A stretch of 64,000 nucleotides of DNA from Axinella damicornis (GCA_963931865.1 OZ007508.1:18988762-19052761); one strand, 5' to 3'. Positions 23,139 through 35,786 are shown, counted from the first letter of the stretch. Notes: generated by a model not told the origin, from the letters alone. Numbers and translations: made by a program.

Positions 23139-24314
23139 CTTTTTGTCTCATAGTTCACTGTCACTGTTCATTGGCTCAGATAACGGAAACCAATCAGATC
23201 ACAGCTTGGTACGGATGATATGGCAGCTGTGTATGATTTTCTACTAGTTGTCGTCTCGTTTGTTTGGCACGTGGGCAGTTGTTGTAGGCATGCCCCAATG
23301 GTCATGGTCAAAGTACTGAAATTAAAGCTGAAGTGTTGATCATTTCTTGCCATTTCATGACTTTGCACTGGTAATTGTAAAGGGAACAAGGAGTGTACTC
23401 CCGCACTACTTGTTCCCTCCGTAAAGGGGTCTCTGCAAAATCTGGACTCTGGAATCTGGACTAGAGTGTGGACTGGACTATGGACTGAACTGCAGGGAGT
23501 CTGTGTGATCAAGACGGTGCTAATCAAAGCAGCTGTACACAAACGACAAACGTCACCAAAGATACAACAGGTTGTCTGTGACTCTGTCGGATGCTGCTTC
23601 CTGGCCTGTTGAGGTGTCTTTCCTTGAGTTCTGAGAGATCAAAGGTCATGTGCATATTTATTGAGCCTGTCATAGCTTGGTGGCATTCAACGGCTGTCTC
23701 TAGTTCATTCTGGTCCACACTCCACTCCTAGTCTTGCAGGCCAGCCTCTTTTTTCTAAGTAGGGGGTTAGGCCGGAGGGAGGGGGAAAAAGAGTCTGGTG
23801 ACTTTAAGTCAACATTTCGTTTCCCAGTGGAATGCAATCAACTGTAACAAATGAAAAAGTCACATGATAGCTATCCAATTATTGCCCACAACTTTCAAAT
23901 GTGCAACTGCGAAGCGAGTTGGAGGAGGCTCGCGAAGCTCTGGAGAGTAGTAACTGTTGGAAGGTGAGCCACGGAAAAGCCTTCAGCAGTATATATACGT
24001 AGTAACAAGGCGATTTTCCAGTGCCGGTTAGAAGACTCACGAGTACATCCCGTCCGCTGAAGGAGTTCTTCACTGCTAATACTTGCTTGGGGCACAACCT
24101 TGGATAGCCTAGTTGCGCTTTGCAGCGATGGCAATCGCACGCACTTTCTCTCTGAATTACAGACTCTTTTTCCCTCCCTCCCTCCACGCGCGCCCCCTCC
24201 GTGGAAAAAGAGGCTGGCTTGCGAGACTAACTCCACTCCATAGTCCAGTCCAGAGTCCAGCTTATGGAAGCGCGTCGATCTTGAACTGCACCTTCACATT
24301 TCGTTATACTAGGT

Positions 24315-24741
24315 ATACGGTATGTCGCTATAATAAAATATACGGTACTCGCGTTCAGTCTGCGAACGCCACATTCGGTCTGCGAACACTCACGTTCGGA
24401 GTGCAAACGCGCATACGCCGCGTTCAGTCTGCGAACGCACACATTCGGTCTGCGAACACGCACATTCGGAGTGCAAACGCCGCGTTTGGTCTGCGAACAC
24501 TCACGTTCGGAGTGTGAACGCCACGTTCGGTCTGCAAACGCACACGTTCGGTCTGCGAACACCACGTTCGGTCTGCGAACACGCACATTCGGAGTGCAAA
24601 CGCCGCGTTTGGTCTGCGAACACTCACGTTCGGAGTGTGAACGCCACGTTCGGTCTGCAAACGCACACGTTCGGTCTGCGAACACGCACATTCGGAGTGC
24701 AAACGCGAGTACTGTATATTTTATTGTAGCGACATACCGTA
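24315..24741. mobile_element. Inverted-repeat element with a minisatellite core
   Basis: Arms of about 40 bp (TACGGTATGTCGCTATAATA at the left, the complement at 24701-24741) have about three mismatches. Between them, 24355-24700 is a tandem array of TTCGGTCTGCGAACAC and TTCGGAGTGCAAACGC-type units of roughly 24 bp, including a longer duplicated block. It has open frames on both strands only because the unit length is divisible by three. Confidence 0.85.
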
Positions 24742-25500
24742 GACTTCTGCAAATTAATTTACAGGAACTGCAGTAGTCATTTAGCAGGCACTCAACAAGC
24801 CCCTCCTGCAGCTGCTGGTGCTGTGACCACTAAACATATTCACTGAGCCACTCATAGCTAGGGAAATGACTTCATACAACAACTGCATATGCCAAATGTA
24901 TGAATTAGCTGCCAAACAATAGTCACGACATCTGTCAAATATAAATGGTGGGATAACACTGTTTCCAAGTGATCATCTCGAAGCATGGAAGTTTCCATAT
25001 GCAGTATGTTTCCTGTTCTTGGTAGGACTCTGAGATCACGAAGAGGTGGGGCCAACGTTATGAATAGTTATGAAAAGTAGGAAATAGCTGAAATAACAAC
25101 GAAATGAAGCGCCTTGACTTCAGTCAGGTACACATAGAGCAGCTTTTTGCTTGTTTCACTCCCTTTCAATGGTTTTTGAGGGTCTATGTGGCGAGATTTC
25201 AATTTTTATTCGTACCCGACAGACTGACAGACGGACAAAACCGATTGCTTAACCCTGCTTCACGCATGTGTGCGTGGTAATGACACAACCTGTGGCATTC
25301 TGCACCTGATGGAGGCTGAAGGAGTTCTTTCTCTGTGTTTCTCAATGGTAGTATTGTGGACTCCACCTTCGTGGCCCATGTTCATGTGCTACGTCTTCAT
25401 TCCGGTGTCATGATACAAGCTATCAGTGGCCTGCACAGTGCGTATACATACTAGCTACATGTTCTGAAGTGTAGGTATGTGTCTGGTGGAATAAGTGTAG

Positions 25501-25620
25501 GTTATTGCACTCAAGCAGGTCTCTTAGCTGTTTTAGAGACCTGAGGGATGCTACCTATAATGACCGAGGTGCATCCCAAAGGTTTCTAAACAGCTAAGAG
25601 ACCTGGTCGAGTGCAATAAC
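25501..25620. mobile_element. 120-bp palindromic element
   Basis: GTTATTGCACTC at the left pairs with GAGTGCAATAAC at the right, and GGTCTCTTAGCTGTTT pairs with AAACAGCTAAGAGACC inside, so nearly the whole element folds as one hairpin with a GGGATG/CATCCC inner stem. Confidence 0.85.
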
Positions 25621-26004
25621 TGGCTTAGACTATGAGTTATAACTTTCAGTTTAGAAAACCTTCATATCTCTGTACAGCTCTGTATCTGTGTTTACACACA
25701 CACATTATAAGTTCAGCTGTTTTGGTATCACATTAGTAGCCACAAGTAAGTACTCCACATGCACATAAGAGCCAAGTGATTGCAATACAAATATGAAGCA
25801 AGCGCAGGCAGATGATGATAAAGATGCTGCCAATTTGTACTCATCAGCTTCTGCTATAGGTGCATGAGAGGGCTTCAGTCACATGTAAACACTGAATTTA
25901 CACTTGCAAACATCTCTTTCCCAGCCACTTCCATTCGAGTTTATACAATACTTACAGCACCTCCACTGTCACTGCTTCAGAGCACATGTTATATTCACCC
26001 ACAG

Positions 26005-28713
26005 ATTACCGGAGGATTCTGCAACAGGCCATGCGAAAAGGACGCGTTTCGGTGCGCATTATTAAATGTGTGCTGATTGGCGCAGCAGGTGTTGGTAAAA
26101 CACACCTAAAATACCTCCTTCTGGGCCGGAAGGCACCATCCGTCCGTATCAGCACTCCAGTCGCAGAAAGTCCCATCCGGTGCGTTTCGGGGACCAGAAT
26201 CCAGCTGTTTGATGGAGGGTGGAAGGAGATAAGGGAAGAAGACCTGGAGGAAATCCTAGCCGACTACATCCCGATCCTCTGCGACAGTCTTCCAGATGAG
26301 GCAACACCAGCTGAACTGTTTGACTCTCTCTTCCAACAGCAGCAGCCCAGCGATGCTGCCCAGAAGGACAAGGCCACACCCATGTCCCAGGGACAAGCTA
26401 CACCTGCATCCCAGGATCACAACACACCCACCTCCCAGGATCGCACCATGCCCCCCTCCCAGGATCAAACTAAACCCACCTCCCTGGAAAAGACTGCAGT
26501 TGCTCCCAAGCTGGCCACCACAAGCTTACTCGATGACCTCGTGAAACGAATGAATCAACGAGAGAGTCAACGCTATAAAGATGATCGTGAAAGGGAGATG
26601 CAAGAATCCTATGATGAAGAATCCGATAATGAAGAATCCGATGATGGAGAATCTGATAATGAAGAATCCGATGATGGAGAATCCAATAATGAAGAATCTG
26701 ATGATGGAGAATCTGATAATGAGGAATCTAGTGATCTCTCTGGCTCGAATTGGATCCACCTAATTGACAGTGGCGGACAACCAGAATTCCACAACCTCCT
26801 CCCCATCTTCATCCACCACACCTCCAGCACCATCCTTGTCCAGCGACTGTGTGACAGTCTCAACGACTACCCCACAGTGGAATACTACGATCAGGAGGGC
26901 AAGCTAACTGGCATGCCCTATCGATCCTCCCTCACCAACCTGGAGATTCTGAAGTCCTCAGTTCGCACAATGCATTCCTACCCAACAGAAGGCATGCACA
27001 ATAAGATCATTACAGTCGGCACCCACAGAGATATGGAGGATCGTTGCTCGGAAACCCGAGCTGAAAAGAATGAGATGATTTTCAACCTGCTCCACACACT
27101 GTTTCCCGACGATCTTGTGCTCTGTGGAGATGCAATGGAGCCAATCTTTCCCCTGAACACCAAAGATCCGGATGAAGATGACCAGAAGGTTGCCCTAACG
27201 GTGAGGCAAGGCATCGAGAGCTCTGCACCTGATCCAGTAGACATTCCACTGTGGTGGTATCTGCTAGAGCTAATTTTGCAAAGACTGGCCTCTCAGCTTG
27301 GCAGAACGGTTCTGAGTCGAAAGGAATGTCTTCATGTAGCACACGAGCTTGGTTTCTCTGACAAGGAGTTTGATGCAGCTCTGAGGTATTTCTGTGAGCT
27401 TAATCTCTGCCTGCACTACCCAACTGTGCTACCAAATGTGATCTTTAGCGGCTCTCAGGTCCCAGTTGACAAGCTCTCAGAGCTTGTACAACTCAACTAT
27501 GAGCTCAGACAAGCTAAGTGTGGCAAGAGTCCTGGAAAACCACCTGAAGCTCGAGATGCTAAATGGCTGAAGTTTCGAGACCAGGGTATTGTTCGGCTCG
27601 AGTTTCTTAGCAGGTTTCCTAAGCATTTCAGGGATGGTCTGTTCACAGCAAGTGATCTCCTCGAGCTTCTAGAGCATCTGCTGATAATAGCTCCTCTCTC
27701 AGAAGGGGACTACCTTATGCCCTCTCTGCTGCAGATGCTGCCTCCCAAAGAGCTTGACAAACATCGCACCTTCTCCCAAACAGCTCCAGCTACTCTTCTT
27801 ATCCGCTTCCCACAAGGATGGCCTCGCAGTGGGGTGTTCTGTTGCTTGGTATCTTTCCTGATGAACCACTGTCAGTGGAGGATCTGCCGTCCATCTCTTG
27901 TAGCGAGGAATTGCATCAAGTTCAAGATACCCAAGTACCCGTGCTCAATCACTCTGATTGACTCGTTCGCATATTTCGAAGTCCATATCAATGCCCCAGC
28001 AAAAATCTGCCGTAAAATCTGTCCCGTTGTTCAGCAGCAGATATTCGATGGAATCGATGCAGCTTCTGAAACGCTTCACTACAACAACGCACATCCCGAA
28101 CCAGGCTTCTTTTGTCTGCACCCCACCGATGGTGATGAGCCCAGCCCTGACACGAAACCTCTCAGCTCTTCACTCCATCCTGCAACTCTAGATGAAGACC
28201 GCCAGTGGCTGATGTGCACAGAAGATGAAGACGTGTTCCAGGAAGTGAATGACAGTCAGACAGTATGGTTTGGATCAGCAGCTGCTGCTTCAAAATCAGG
28301 TGTGTACACATAGTCTAGTGTTATGAGTCAGACATGTATAGTGGCTGTACTGCCTACCTTGATCTGAGCTAATGCTGTTTTCTTTGATGTTCCTTACAGA
28401 TCCACCACACCCACTGGGAACACTCCAATCTGCCCCAGAGCTGGGTGACCTCATGAATGAGATTGCAACCGAGATTCCTGAAAGGTGGAAGGAGGTGGCC
28501 ATTGGACTGGGGCTGATTGATTCTGACATCAAGCGCATCGAAACAGACGTCCCTACTCAAAAGGCCTACCCCTGCTACATGGAAGTGTTTGGGATGTGGA
28601 AGAACCGAATCACCAAGCCATACACATGGGACACCATCCTACGGACACTACGAACGAAGCTTGTTAACGCACACAGTCTCGCAGCCGCTCTTGAAAGTCG
28701 ACTCACAAGTTGA
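26005..28713 (+). CDS. ROC GTPase / COR / death-domain protein, main exons
   Basis: Exon 26005-28299 follows the acceptor TTCACCCACAG, and exon 28400-28713 ends in TGA. The reading is DYRRILQQAMRKGRVSVRIIK, then the P-loop GAAGVGKT (about 26079-26102), the G3-type motif DSGGQPEF (26766) and GTHRD (about 27016), where LRRK-type ROC domains have THxD. Between G1 and G3 lies an insert of about 200 residues, including TPxSQD repeats and an acidic (E)ESDNEESDDG array. From about 27245 the sequence WWYLLELILQRL...FSDKEFDAALRYFCELNLCLHYP is COR-like. The last exon is a death domain (PERWKEVAIGLGLIDSDIKRIE...TWDTILRTL). No kinase, LRR or ankyrin is visible. Most likely a cytosolic DAPK/MFHAS-like ROCO signalling protein joined upstream to the coiled-coil exons. 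An ATG at 25986 would also give an intron-free start. Confidence 0.85.
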
Positions 28714-28927
28714 ATTTTGTTATAATCTTGCCATAAACGTTTGATTTGTACATGTGCCTCACAATTTCATACAATTTCGTGATTGTTCTTGCACTGTTTG
28801 TAATTTTCCATTCATAATGCTAATAAGTATTTCTGAACACATTCCAGTCTTACGAATGCAACGCAACTTCAAGGGTAGGTACGAACTTAAAGGGTCACAC
28901 AAGTGATCACAAGTTAACTGCATGTGT
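28714..28927. other. Convergent 3' spacer
   Basis: 214 bp between the stop codons of the ROC/death gene and the minus-strand carboxypeptidase. AT-rich, with no repeat element. It must hold both 3' UTRs or they overlap. Confidence 0.6.
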
Positions 28928-31900
28928 TCAGAACCATTTGGTGGCATTGAACGGCTTGTTGTGTACCAGGTGGTCCAGGATAGCAAGGGCCTAGGGAGAT
29001 AGAAACAGAACAGTTAATAGGGAATCATTAATACGTCAGCACTATAATTCTTGTTCACAGAAGAAGGGTGTAGAGCAACAAGCACCTGTATGGATATCAT
29101 CTCTGAAATTTGTATACAGGAGTTCATTATTAATTTTAGTTAGTGCGTGTACACACTTAATTGCTACTAAGTAGATGGGATGTGCTGATATTGAGAGCAA
29201 TGTTGGATGTCCAGCATTATTCCTTGAATAAAAGTAATAATGAACGTCTTGGTGTCTTCTTACCACTTGTGGCTGGTCCATGGGCACCATGTGACCAGCT
29301 GCTTCCACTGCAACAAAAGTCATCCCCCCTCCACTCTTGACCTGCCCTGCAACCCGAGAGTTCACTGACCAGTCTTCAAAGTGGGAGTTCACAAATGCAG
29401 ACTGCCAGGAAATACAGACAGACAGGAATGATGGACTGGGCACTAGATGCAGTACAGCCAGTGAACAAGATCACATGTACATAGTCTAAGACATAATTAT
29501 GTGACCCTCAGCATAAACCACCCATTAATTGCATTTTCAGCGAGCCTAATTGATGATTTACGTCTCTAAGTTACAGGCTTCTGAATGTGATCAGCTCACA
29601 AACAGAGAAAGGCGTCATTATGACAGTTCCGTATAGCATGACTGACTCTTGCATGTGACATCAGCTGATTGAGCAAGAACACATGCACGCATTATTAATT
29701 ATTGTGTTTATGCAAGTGGACTGTCGTTCACATCTCTGCATATACCGGTATACCGTATAGCGCCAAATTTTCGAAGGACAACATTTTTGCAGGTTAGTCT
29801 TTTTACGAAAATAATTTTTGCGGATTTGAGGCTTCTAGTTAGCCACGCCCAGTCTGATGCGACCGCCACTGCTGCGCGCAACTAAACCGTTTGTAGTTGT
29901 TGTGACACGTGTGCGTGCTGATTTCTAGGCTGCGTGTGGCAACCAAAGCGTTCAGCATTGAGGCGACGGTTCGTGGGTACCACATGTATACCAAGACAGC
30001 TGGGATGTAACCATCAGGGAACAGTTACCTCAGTGTAAGAGAAAGCCTGGGAACCAGAAGGATCTCTTTGGCGTGGCAGTGGTGAAACCGTCGTTCGTGT
30101 GCCAAAGAAGGTATCGAGTGTGTGCTCCATGTTTCTGCTGCGTGGTGGTACACAATTCACTACACAGAAGACACACACATAAACCACACCTGTCCACTCC
30201 ACTTGGTGGAGTTGACCCACTCCTCTCCCCCGACGTAGTTACAGATGAAGTCCTCCTTCCCGCTGTACACCACCACCCTCCTCTTGAGGTCCAGCACCGT
30301 AGCTGTTGCATTCTGGAAGTCTTTCACCCAGTCACCCAGCAACTGCAACATGGACAGAAATGCAGTTGTTAGTGAATTTATAAATGGACCACTCTACTAA
30401 GTGCCACACATCTAATTATACACAATCATGTAGGCACTCAAAACGAATTCAATTTGTATAATTCAAGCGGTTACCAGTAGTTCTATTCCCTGCTTGCATG
30501 CTTCCCAAGTGCGTTTGACCCCCAGGTCCTGCTGAACATCCTGGCGGTTCAGGAAGTTGGTGATCTGTGTATAGGTGTGTACAAATGCATGGTGTGTGTG
30601 ATAACAAGAACCTTGATTGGCGCATAATGTCTGCACAACAGCTGGTGAAATGAAGAGTCCAACCGATCATTAGGATGAAGTTGAACTTGAAGTTACAAGT
30701 TACATACAACTCACATCTGTCATGTTTGTACACAGTGGGGGAACAGCACACGGTTTCCGGATGTCATACACATCAATACTGGACGAAAGATGAGCATTGC
30801 ATGTGTATTCACAATGATCCCAGTGCTGGAAATCTTCTGAAATTATAATGTATTGTAGACAATCTAACAGCTGGGTTAGATCTACAATTTGTTTCACCCT
30901 CTGACCTGCTCCCTTTTCTCAACCCCATGCATTCTTGACACTGATAACTGCAATTGAATATACCTCCTTCCAAGCTTCTTCTCTGCTGCCTCCAAGATGA
31001 AAAATTCGATCAGCTATGGAGGCAAGACCAACCAACAATCAACTCTTGGACAAGTACGCATGCCACAACAGGATGCATAACAGGTTGGACGAGCTAGCAC
31101 TTCATACACATACAGAAGAGTAGTCACCTGGCATTCAGGAAAGGCAACTGGCCACAAGTGAATATCCAGGAAACCTGTGAATTGACAGACAGTATAGGGT
31201 ATCAAAAAATGACTGGCCTCTCTGCTTACAAAACCTTGAGCCCACAGCATTGACTGTCTCTTACCCTTGCACACATCATACAAGATATTGGCTGCGTTGC
31301 AAAACCTTGAGCCCACAGCACCTTACCCTTGCACACATCATACAAGATACTGGCTGCATCGGCTGTGGACTGCTCGATGAGATTCTGCATCAACGCATAC
31401 TGCAGCAGAGGTAAGGGAGATGAGTGGAAGAACCAACTGACTATAGAGATGCTGTCACTTTCCCCCTAGCATAACTCTGGTTCCATACATGAATGCTCTG
31501 CAGGATCAACCTGACATGCTACCATTTACCTGAGCATAGGCTCCATACTGTGCATAGGGGTCCACCCATCCATTGCCGATGCCAATTCCCTTCAAGTTCT
31601 GGGCATAGATTGAGTTACTCTCAACAATGACTTGGGCAGTGGCAGGAACATAATGGCCAGCTGCAGCATGTGTCAAAGGTGTGTGTATAATATCATAATA
31701 CAGTCTGTATACATGATTGCACTGACTAGCTAGCTAGGCTCTAACAGATTTGACTCAATAGTGGTGGGATGATCGAATGGGGATAAAAGGACTGCAGATT
31801 CAACTAACCCAGAATTTTAAACACAGCTGGCACTGCTGATACACCGAATGAGTTTCTGTAAAGCTAGTTAGTATTGGAAAACCTGTCAGTTTACGAAACA

Positions 31901-32997
31901 GCGAAGTGTCCATATTTGGGAGGGCGTCAATCGATCATGGGCATACTCAATCAGGACCATAACAGTGTGTCAACAATAACAACATGGCTGCTTTTGAGAG
32001 GTATCCGTGGGGAAGGTTCCACTGTATCTTAGCTTGCATGGATAAACAAAAACACAAATTGCTCACCGTAACTTTCCCCCACAACATACAGGTCCAGCTT
32101 AGAGTACTGTGGATAAAGTGTATAGAACTGGAGAATGAGGTCCCAGATCTCCGTTCCGATCTGCCGCTCATTGGTGACATAGCCAAGAGGGTTAGTGACG
32201 TAGGAGAACCCCGTTCCAGCTGGTTGGTCGATGTAGAGCAGGTTAACAAAAGAGTTCCAGCCTGAGGGAGGGGTAACGGGGGGGGGGGGGGGGGGGGGGG
32301 GTTGGGGGACGAGGGAAAGAGGGAGGTGGAAATGGCGGTGAGATGGCTATGGAAGCAATTATTAAGACAGAAACTTACCATAGGGGTTAAAAGTGGGTGT
32401 GTCAGAGCCGTTGAAAATGAAGGGGCCATTTTCCAAGAGGAGGGCCACTTCACTGGAGCACCCTGGTCCGCCCGTCAGCCATACCACAAGGGGGTCAGTG
32501 CTTGGGTCACTACGGCTCTCAAACATCCAGTAAAACAGGTTCACTCCATGAGTCTTGTCTACCTGTTGTGATGTAAGCATACGTTGAGTGGATCGGAGGA
32601 GCAAACGCAGAGTTAAGGGGGGGGGGGGGGGGGGAGGGGGGGTGCGACGTGAGTCAATCCGTGCTGGGGAAAATTCGAGGGGCTAGCCCGCTAGACTAGG
32701 CACAAAAGCATGCTCATTGATATGATGTATCTGTACCTTTATGTTCCGATCAATATTAATTATATCACTGCAGTATTACCGCAAACAAGCTCCAACAGGC
32801 TGCGAACATGCATCTGACAGCAAGGTACAGTGCAGGATGCAGGTGTGCGTATGCAAGCATACTTATTAATTGCTGATTACCTCTATATAGCCTTTGTGCT
32901 GCGTCACTTTGTCTGGCCAGGGGTAGTCACACTGCACGAGGCTAGGAAGAGCGAACGTAGCAGCCAAAAGCAAGCAGAACCAAGCCAGGTGAGCCAT
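28928..32997 (-). CDS. S10 serine carboxypeptidase, 12 exons, secreted or lysosomal
   Basis: Exons in transcription order: 32881-32997, 32379-32562, 32067-32261, 31530-31660, 31327-31399, 31128-31174, 30964-31013, 30715-30778, 30475-30564, 30190-30342, 29264-29401 and 28928-28990; all phases agree. The protein starts [19 protein letters not shown], a signal peptide. Family marks are [11 protein letters not shown], the nucleophile Ser in VVGESYAGHYVP (split across exons 3 and 4), the Asp in [14 protein letters not shown] and the His in [11 protein letters not shown], so the catalytic triad is complete. It removes C-terminal residues from peptides, in S10 enzymes usually in lysosome, vacuole or secreted. 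Close to CPY-like and CPVL-like enzymes; exact orthology is not decidable here. It converges on the ROC/death gene and diverges from ZIP7. Confidence 0.92.
31266..31345 (-). repeat. Local duplication of a carboxypeptidase exon end
   Basis: The donor end of exon 31327-31399 (plus strand TTGCACACATCATACAAGAT) recurs at 31266-31290, together with an AAACCTTGAGCCCACAGCA word. The extra copy includes a donor-like GTAAGAGAC but only about 25 coding bases, so it looks like a non-functional partial exon duplication. Confidence 0.65.
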
Positions 32998-33272
32998 TGC
33001 ACTGCTCTGCAGTCATGTGACTGGGCATGGCTATTGTCCGTGTACACCCGTATTCTTCCGCACATTCGGAAGGCAATAATACTACAATGGTGGCAACAAT
33101 GGTTCCAGGAGGCAAGCTGAATTATCTCCTCCGTGCTACCGTCAGGTCTGTTTTGCACTGCTAACTAGAAGAGGGCGCTAGAGAGGAGTTGAAGTATGTA
33201 CTGTCATGTTTTCAAGGAGCTATATTGGTGGCCATTTATGATTGTTCTCTTCATGTTTGCAGGTTTTCTCCT
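32998..33272. promoter_or_regulatory. Divergent promoter region, carboxypeptidase / ZIP7
   Basis: 275 bp separates the two start codons. At 33012 GTCATGTGAC is one base from the GTCACGTGAC (CLEAR) site of vertebrate lysosomal genes; that link is inference. No clear TATA box was seen. An acceptor-like TTTGCAG just before the ZIP7 ATG suggests a non-coding first exon for that gene. Confidence 0.45.
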
Positions 33273-35786
33273 ATGATACTAGTAATCTTCTGCGTGGCAC
33301 TTGTATCGGCTCATGGTGATCATGCACACAGCAGTTGGGAAGCTCTGAAGAATTTTGCAGGGCCGTTTGAGAGCACTTGGCAGTTGTGGCTGTATGCAAT
33401 CGTGTCTACGATCCTCATCAGCGCTGCACCGTTTCTCATCCTCTGTTTCATTCCCCTCGAAAATACCTCTCAGCATGCCTCCCTCCTGAAAGTACTGCTG
33501 AGTTTTGCAAGTGGTGGCCTCTTGGGGGATGCATTTCTTCATCTCATACCCCATGCAGTGTCCCCACATGCTCACTCGTCCCACCACGAGCATCATGACC
33601 ACGGTGATCACATGCACGAGGAACATCACCTCCATGAGCATGATCATGTGACAGGCCATGCCCACCACGATCACCATGACGACCACATGCACTCTCATGA
33701 CCACATGCAGGACATGGTGGTCGGGTTGTGGGTGCTAGCTGGGATTGTGACTTTCTTGATAGTGGAGAAATTTGTGAGGCTGGCAAAGGGAGGCCACGGC
33801 CACGGCCATGGGAAACCAATTCAACCGACGAAGAAAACGAACGAAGCAGAGGAGGATGTGAAGGGAGGAAGTACTGATGGAACTAGTCTGAGAAAACGGA
33901 AGGTGGACGGTGGTGGTGGTGGAAAGAAAGGCTCATCGAGTAAGTTGCTTGTGGTATACAGTGCACGACATACAAGTGGGACTACTCGATTTACTTTTGT
34001 TCTAATTACACTCCTGGTAGGGGAAAAATTGTGCCGCGTAAATAATTAATATAACGTTTGAGTACTTAGGCTTGGCCTACAGAAATTCTGACTACACCGC
34101 CGTGATCGCTATCATGCCCTGACCTGAATGTAAAAAGTTGGTGTTGAAACTCACCTTGGTGGTGGAGATATGAGCGCTTTTGTCTCGCCGTGGCTGCCAT
34201 TGCTCGAACGCTTCCGGTGGCAGTACCGTTCTTAGGAAAGGCACATGAAGATTCTGACCACACGGCCGTGATCGCTGTCGTTCACTGAAGCTTGCATGCC
34301 AAAATTCACCGTGCTGGCTAAGTTGTGAGTGCTGTAATAATGTCTTGTCTTCCTTTTGGTCGCAATTGCTCGCGATCGACTGAGCATAGTTGCCTCGTGG
34401 CGTGTGCGTTAATTGGAACGAATTGCAGCTTGCGCCTATGGCGAATCGCTGTCATCTGGAGTTGTGACTGCTTTTGTGCCGCCAACGCTCTATTCAGCTT
34501 TCATCGCCACAAAGATTATGACCAGTACCAGCAAGTTCAGTACCAGCAAGTTGCAACCGGTTGCATCGGCGCCTACCTGGAGTGCGGTTGCCCCTCGTAC
34601 AACAATAGTGGATATTCTATTCATGGAATTTTTAGTACGCTAATTTGTTTTAGTGAATCCAAATACTAGGAAATAATATTATTCCGAAATAAGTTTCAAT
34701 GCTGAGAAGATACCTTTCAAAGTGCAAGTATAGTAGTCTCATTCCCAGACAGGGCATATCTGGGTTAGCTTCCAGGTACTGTCCCTGCAGCCACATAATA
34801 CAGTTGATGCCAGCTTCCTGGAATAGCAAGGGGGGGGGGGGGGGGGGGGGGGGGGGGTGATGCCAGCTTCCTGGAATAGCAAGGGGGGCAATTGATGCCA
34901 ATGTTTTTTTGGCTTCCATTCCAAATATGGTGACATATAACAGTGTCTAGACCTCCTCTAGTGGATTGTGTTCTGAACAAACAATAGATACCAAGCTTTT
35001 TCAGTTTGCCTTCGCAAAAGTTAGCATAATGATTATGCATCACACTTGTAAGTCATTCAGATTGATGTAGAATACATGTACCATGATACTATAGCTAGCT
35101 TCCGTGTGATAAACAACTTCCATTATAGCCTGGTCTGGTATACTACCAGCCTTGTCCCCAGGCTCCTCCTAGGCTCCTAAGCTTTTTGTTGCATACTTAT
35201 TTACAGAATGTAACAAAAAGCCAGGGAAGGGGCCTACGTAGAACAAGGCTTCAAGCAGACACACAGGCATTTTCACTCTCACTGATCCCTCATCCTAGGT
35301 GCGCAGTCGTCTCTGCCTCAGCAGCAACAGCATGCGGAGATCAAAGTTGCTGGTTACCTGAACCTTGCCGCTGACTTCACTCACAACTTCACTGACGGTC
35401 TGGCCATCGGGGCATCCTATCTAGCCGGGAGGAGTGTCGGCATTGTGACCACCCTCACGATTCTGCTACACGAAGTCCCCCACGAGATTGGAGACTTTGC
35501 AATCCTCGTCCAGTCTGGCTACCCAAAGAGGAAAGCCATGTGTCTGCAGCTGCTGACAGCGGTGGGGGCCATCGCCGGGACCGTCTGTGGTCTGCTTGCG
35601 GAGGGGATTGGGACAGCGGCCACAGCCTGGATTCTGCCATTCACTGCTGGTGGGTTCATCTACATTGCGACCGTGTCTGTGATTCCGGAACTTCTGGAGG
35701 ATACTGCTCCTTGGCAGTCAATCAAAGAAGTGTTTGCGATATTTGTTGGAGTCGGAATGATGGTCCTCATAGCATACATCGAGTAG
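33273..35786 (+). CDS. SLC39A7: ZIP7-like zinc transporter
   Basis: Two coding exons, 33273-33939 (GTAAGT donor) and 35299-35786. ZIP7 releases zinc from the ER/Golgi lumen into the cytosol. The protein starts [20 protein letters not shown], a signal peptide followed by His, and about eight membrane segments follow. Between the third and fourth lie two His-rich loops ([16 protein letters not shown].. and GGHGHGHG). The second exon has the transport motifs HNFTDG and [13 protein letters not shown], which are the LIV-1/ZIP7 signature, and ends MMVLIAYIE, close to the vertebrate end. An in-frame ATG at 33189 would add 28 residues, but TTTGCAG at 33262 looks like a splice acceptor, so I prefer 33273. 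Confidence 0.93.
34066..34270. repeat. Dispersed repeat in ZIP7 intron
   Basis: Two related pieces (ATTCTGACTACACCGCCGTG near 34085 and ATTCTGACCACACGGCCGTG near 34250) flank GTGTTGAAACTCACCTTGGTGG. The same words occur at 59630-59730 in the galactosyltransferase gene, so this is a repeat family. Confidence 0.6.
34807..34890. repeat. Poly-G run between direct repeats
   Basis: GATGCCAGCTTCCTGGAATA occurs on both sides of about 28 consecutive G residues. The run length in an assembly is unreliable. Confidence 0.8.

Noticed and set aside
24113..24776. Frames of 92-154 codons with SANAHVRSAN or RRPNVVFADRT repeats
   Set aside because: Tandem 24-bp units keep every frame open; codon content follows the repeat and the block has transposon-like ends.
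26149..27342. Several 70-88 codon frames on the minus strand opposite the ROC exon
   Set aside because: Shadows of a long plus-strand coding exon with recognisable GTPase motifs.
29740..29840. ACCGTATAGCGCCAAATTTTCG-like terminus suggesting a MITE
   Set aside because: Only one end was found, so element boundaries cannot be supported.
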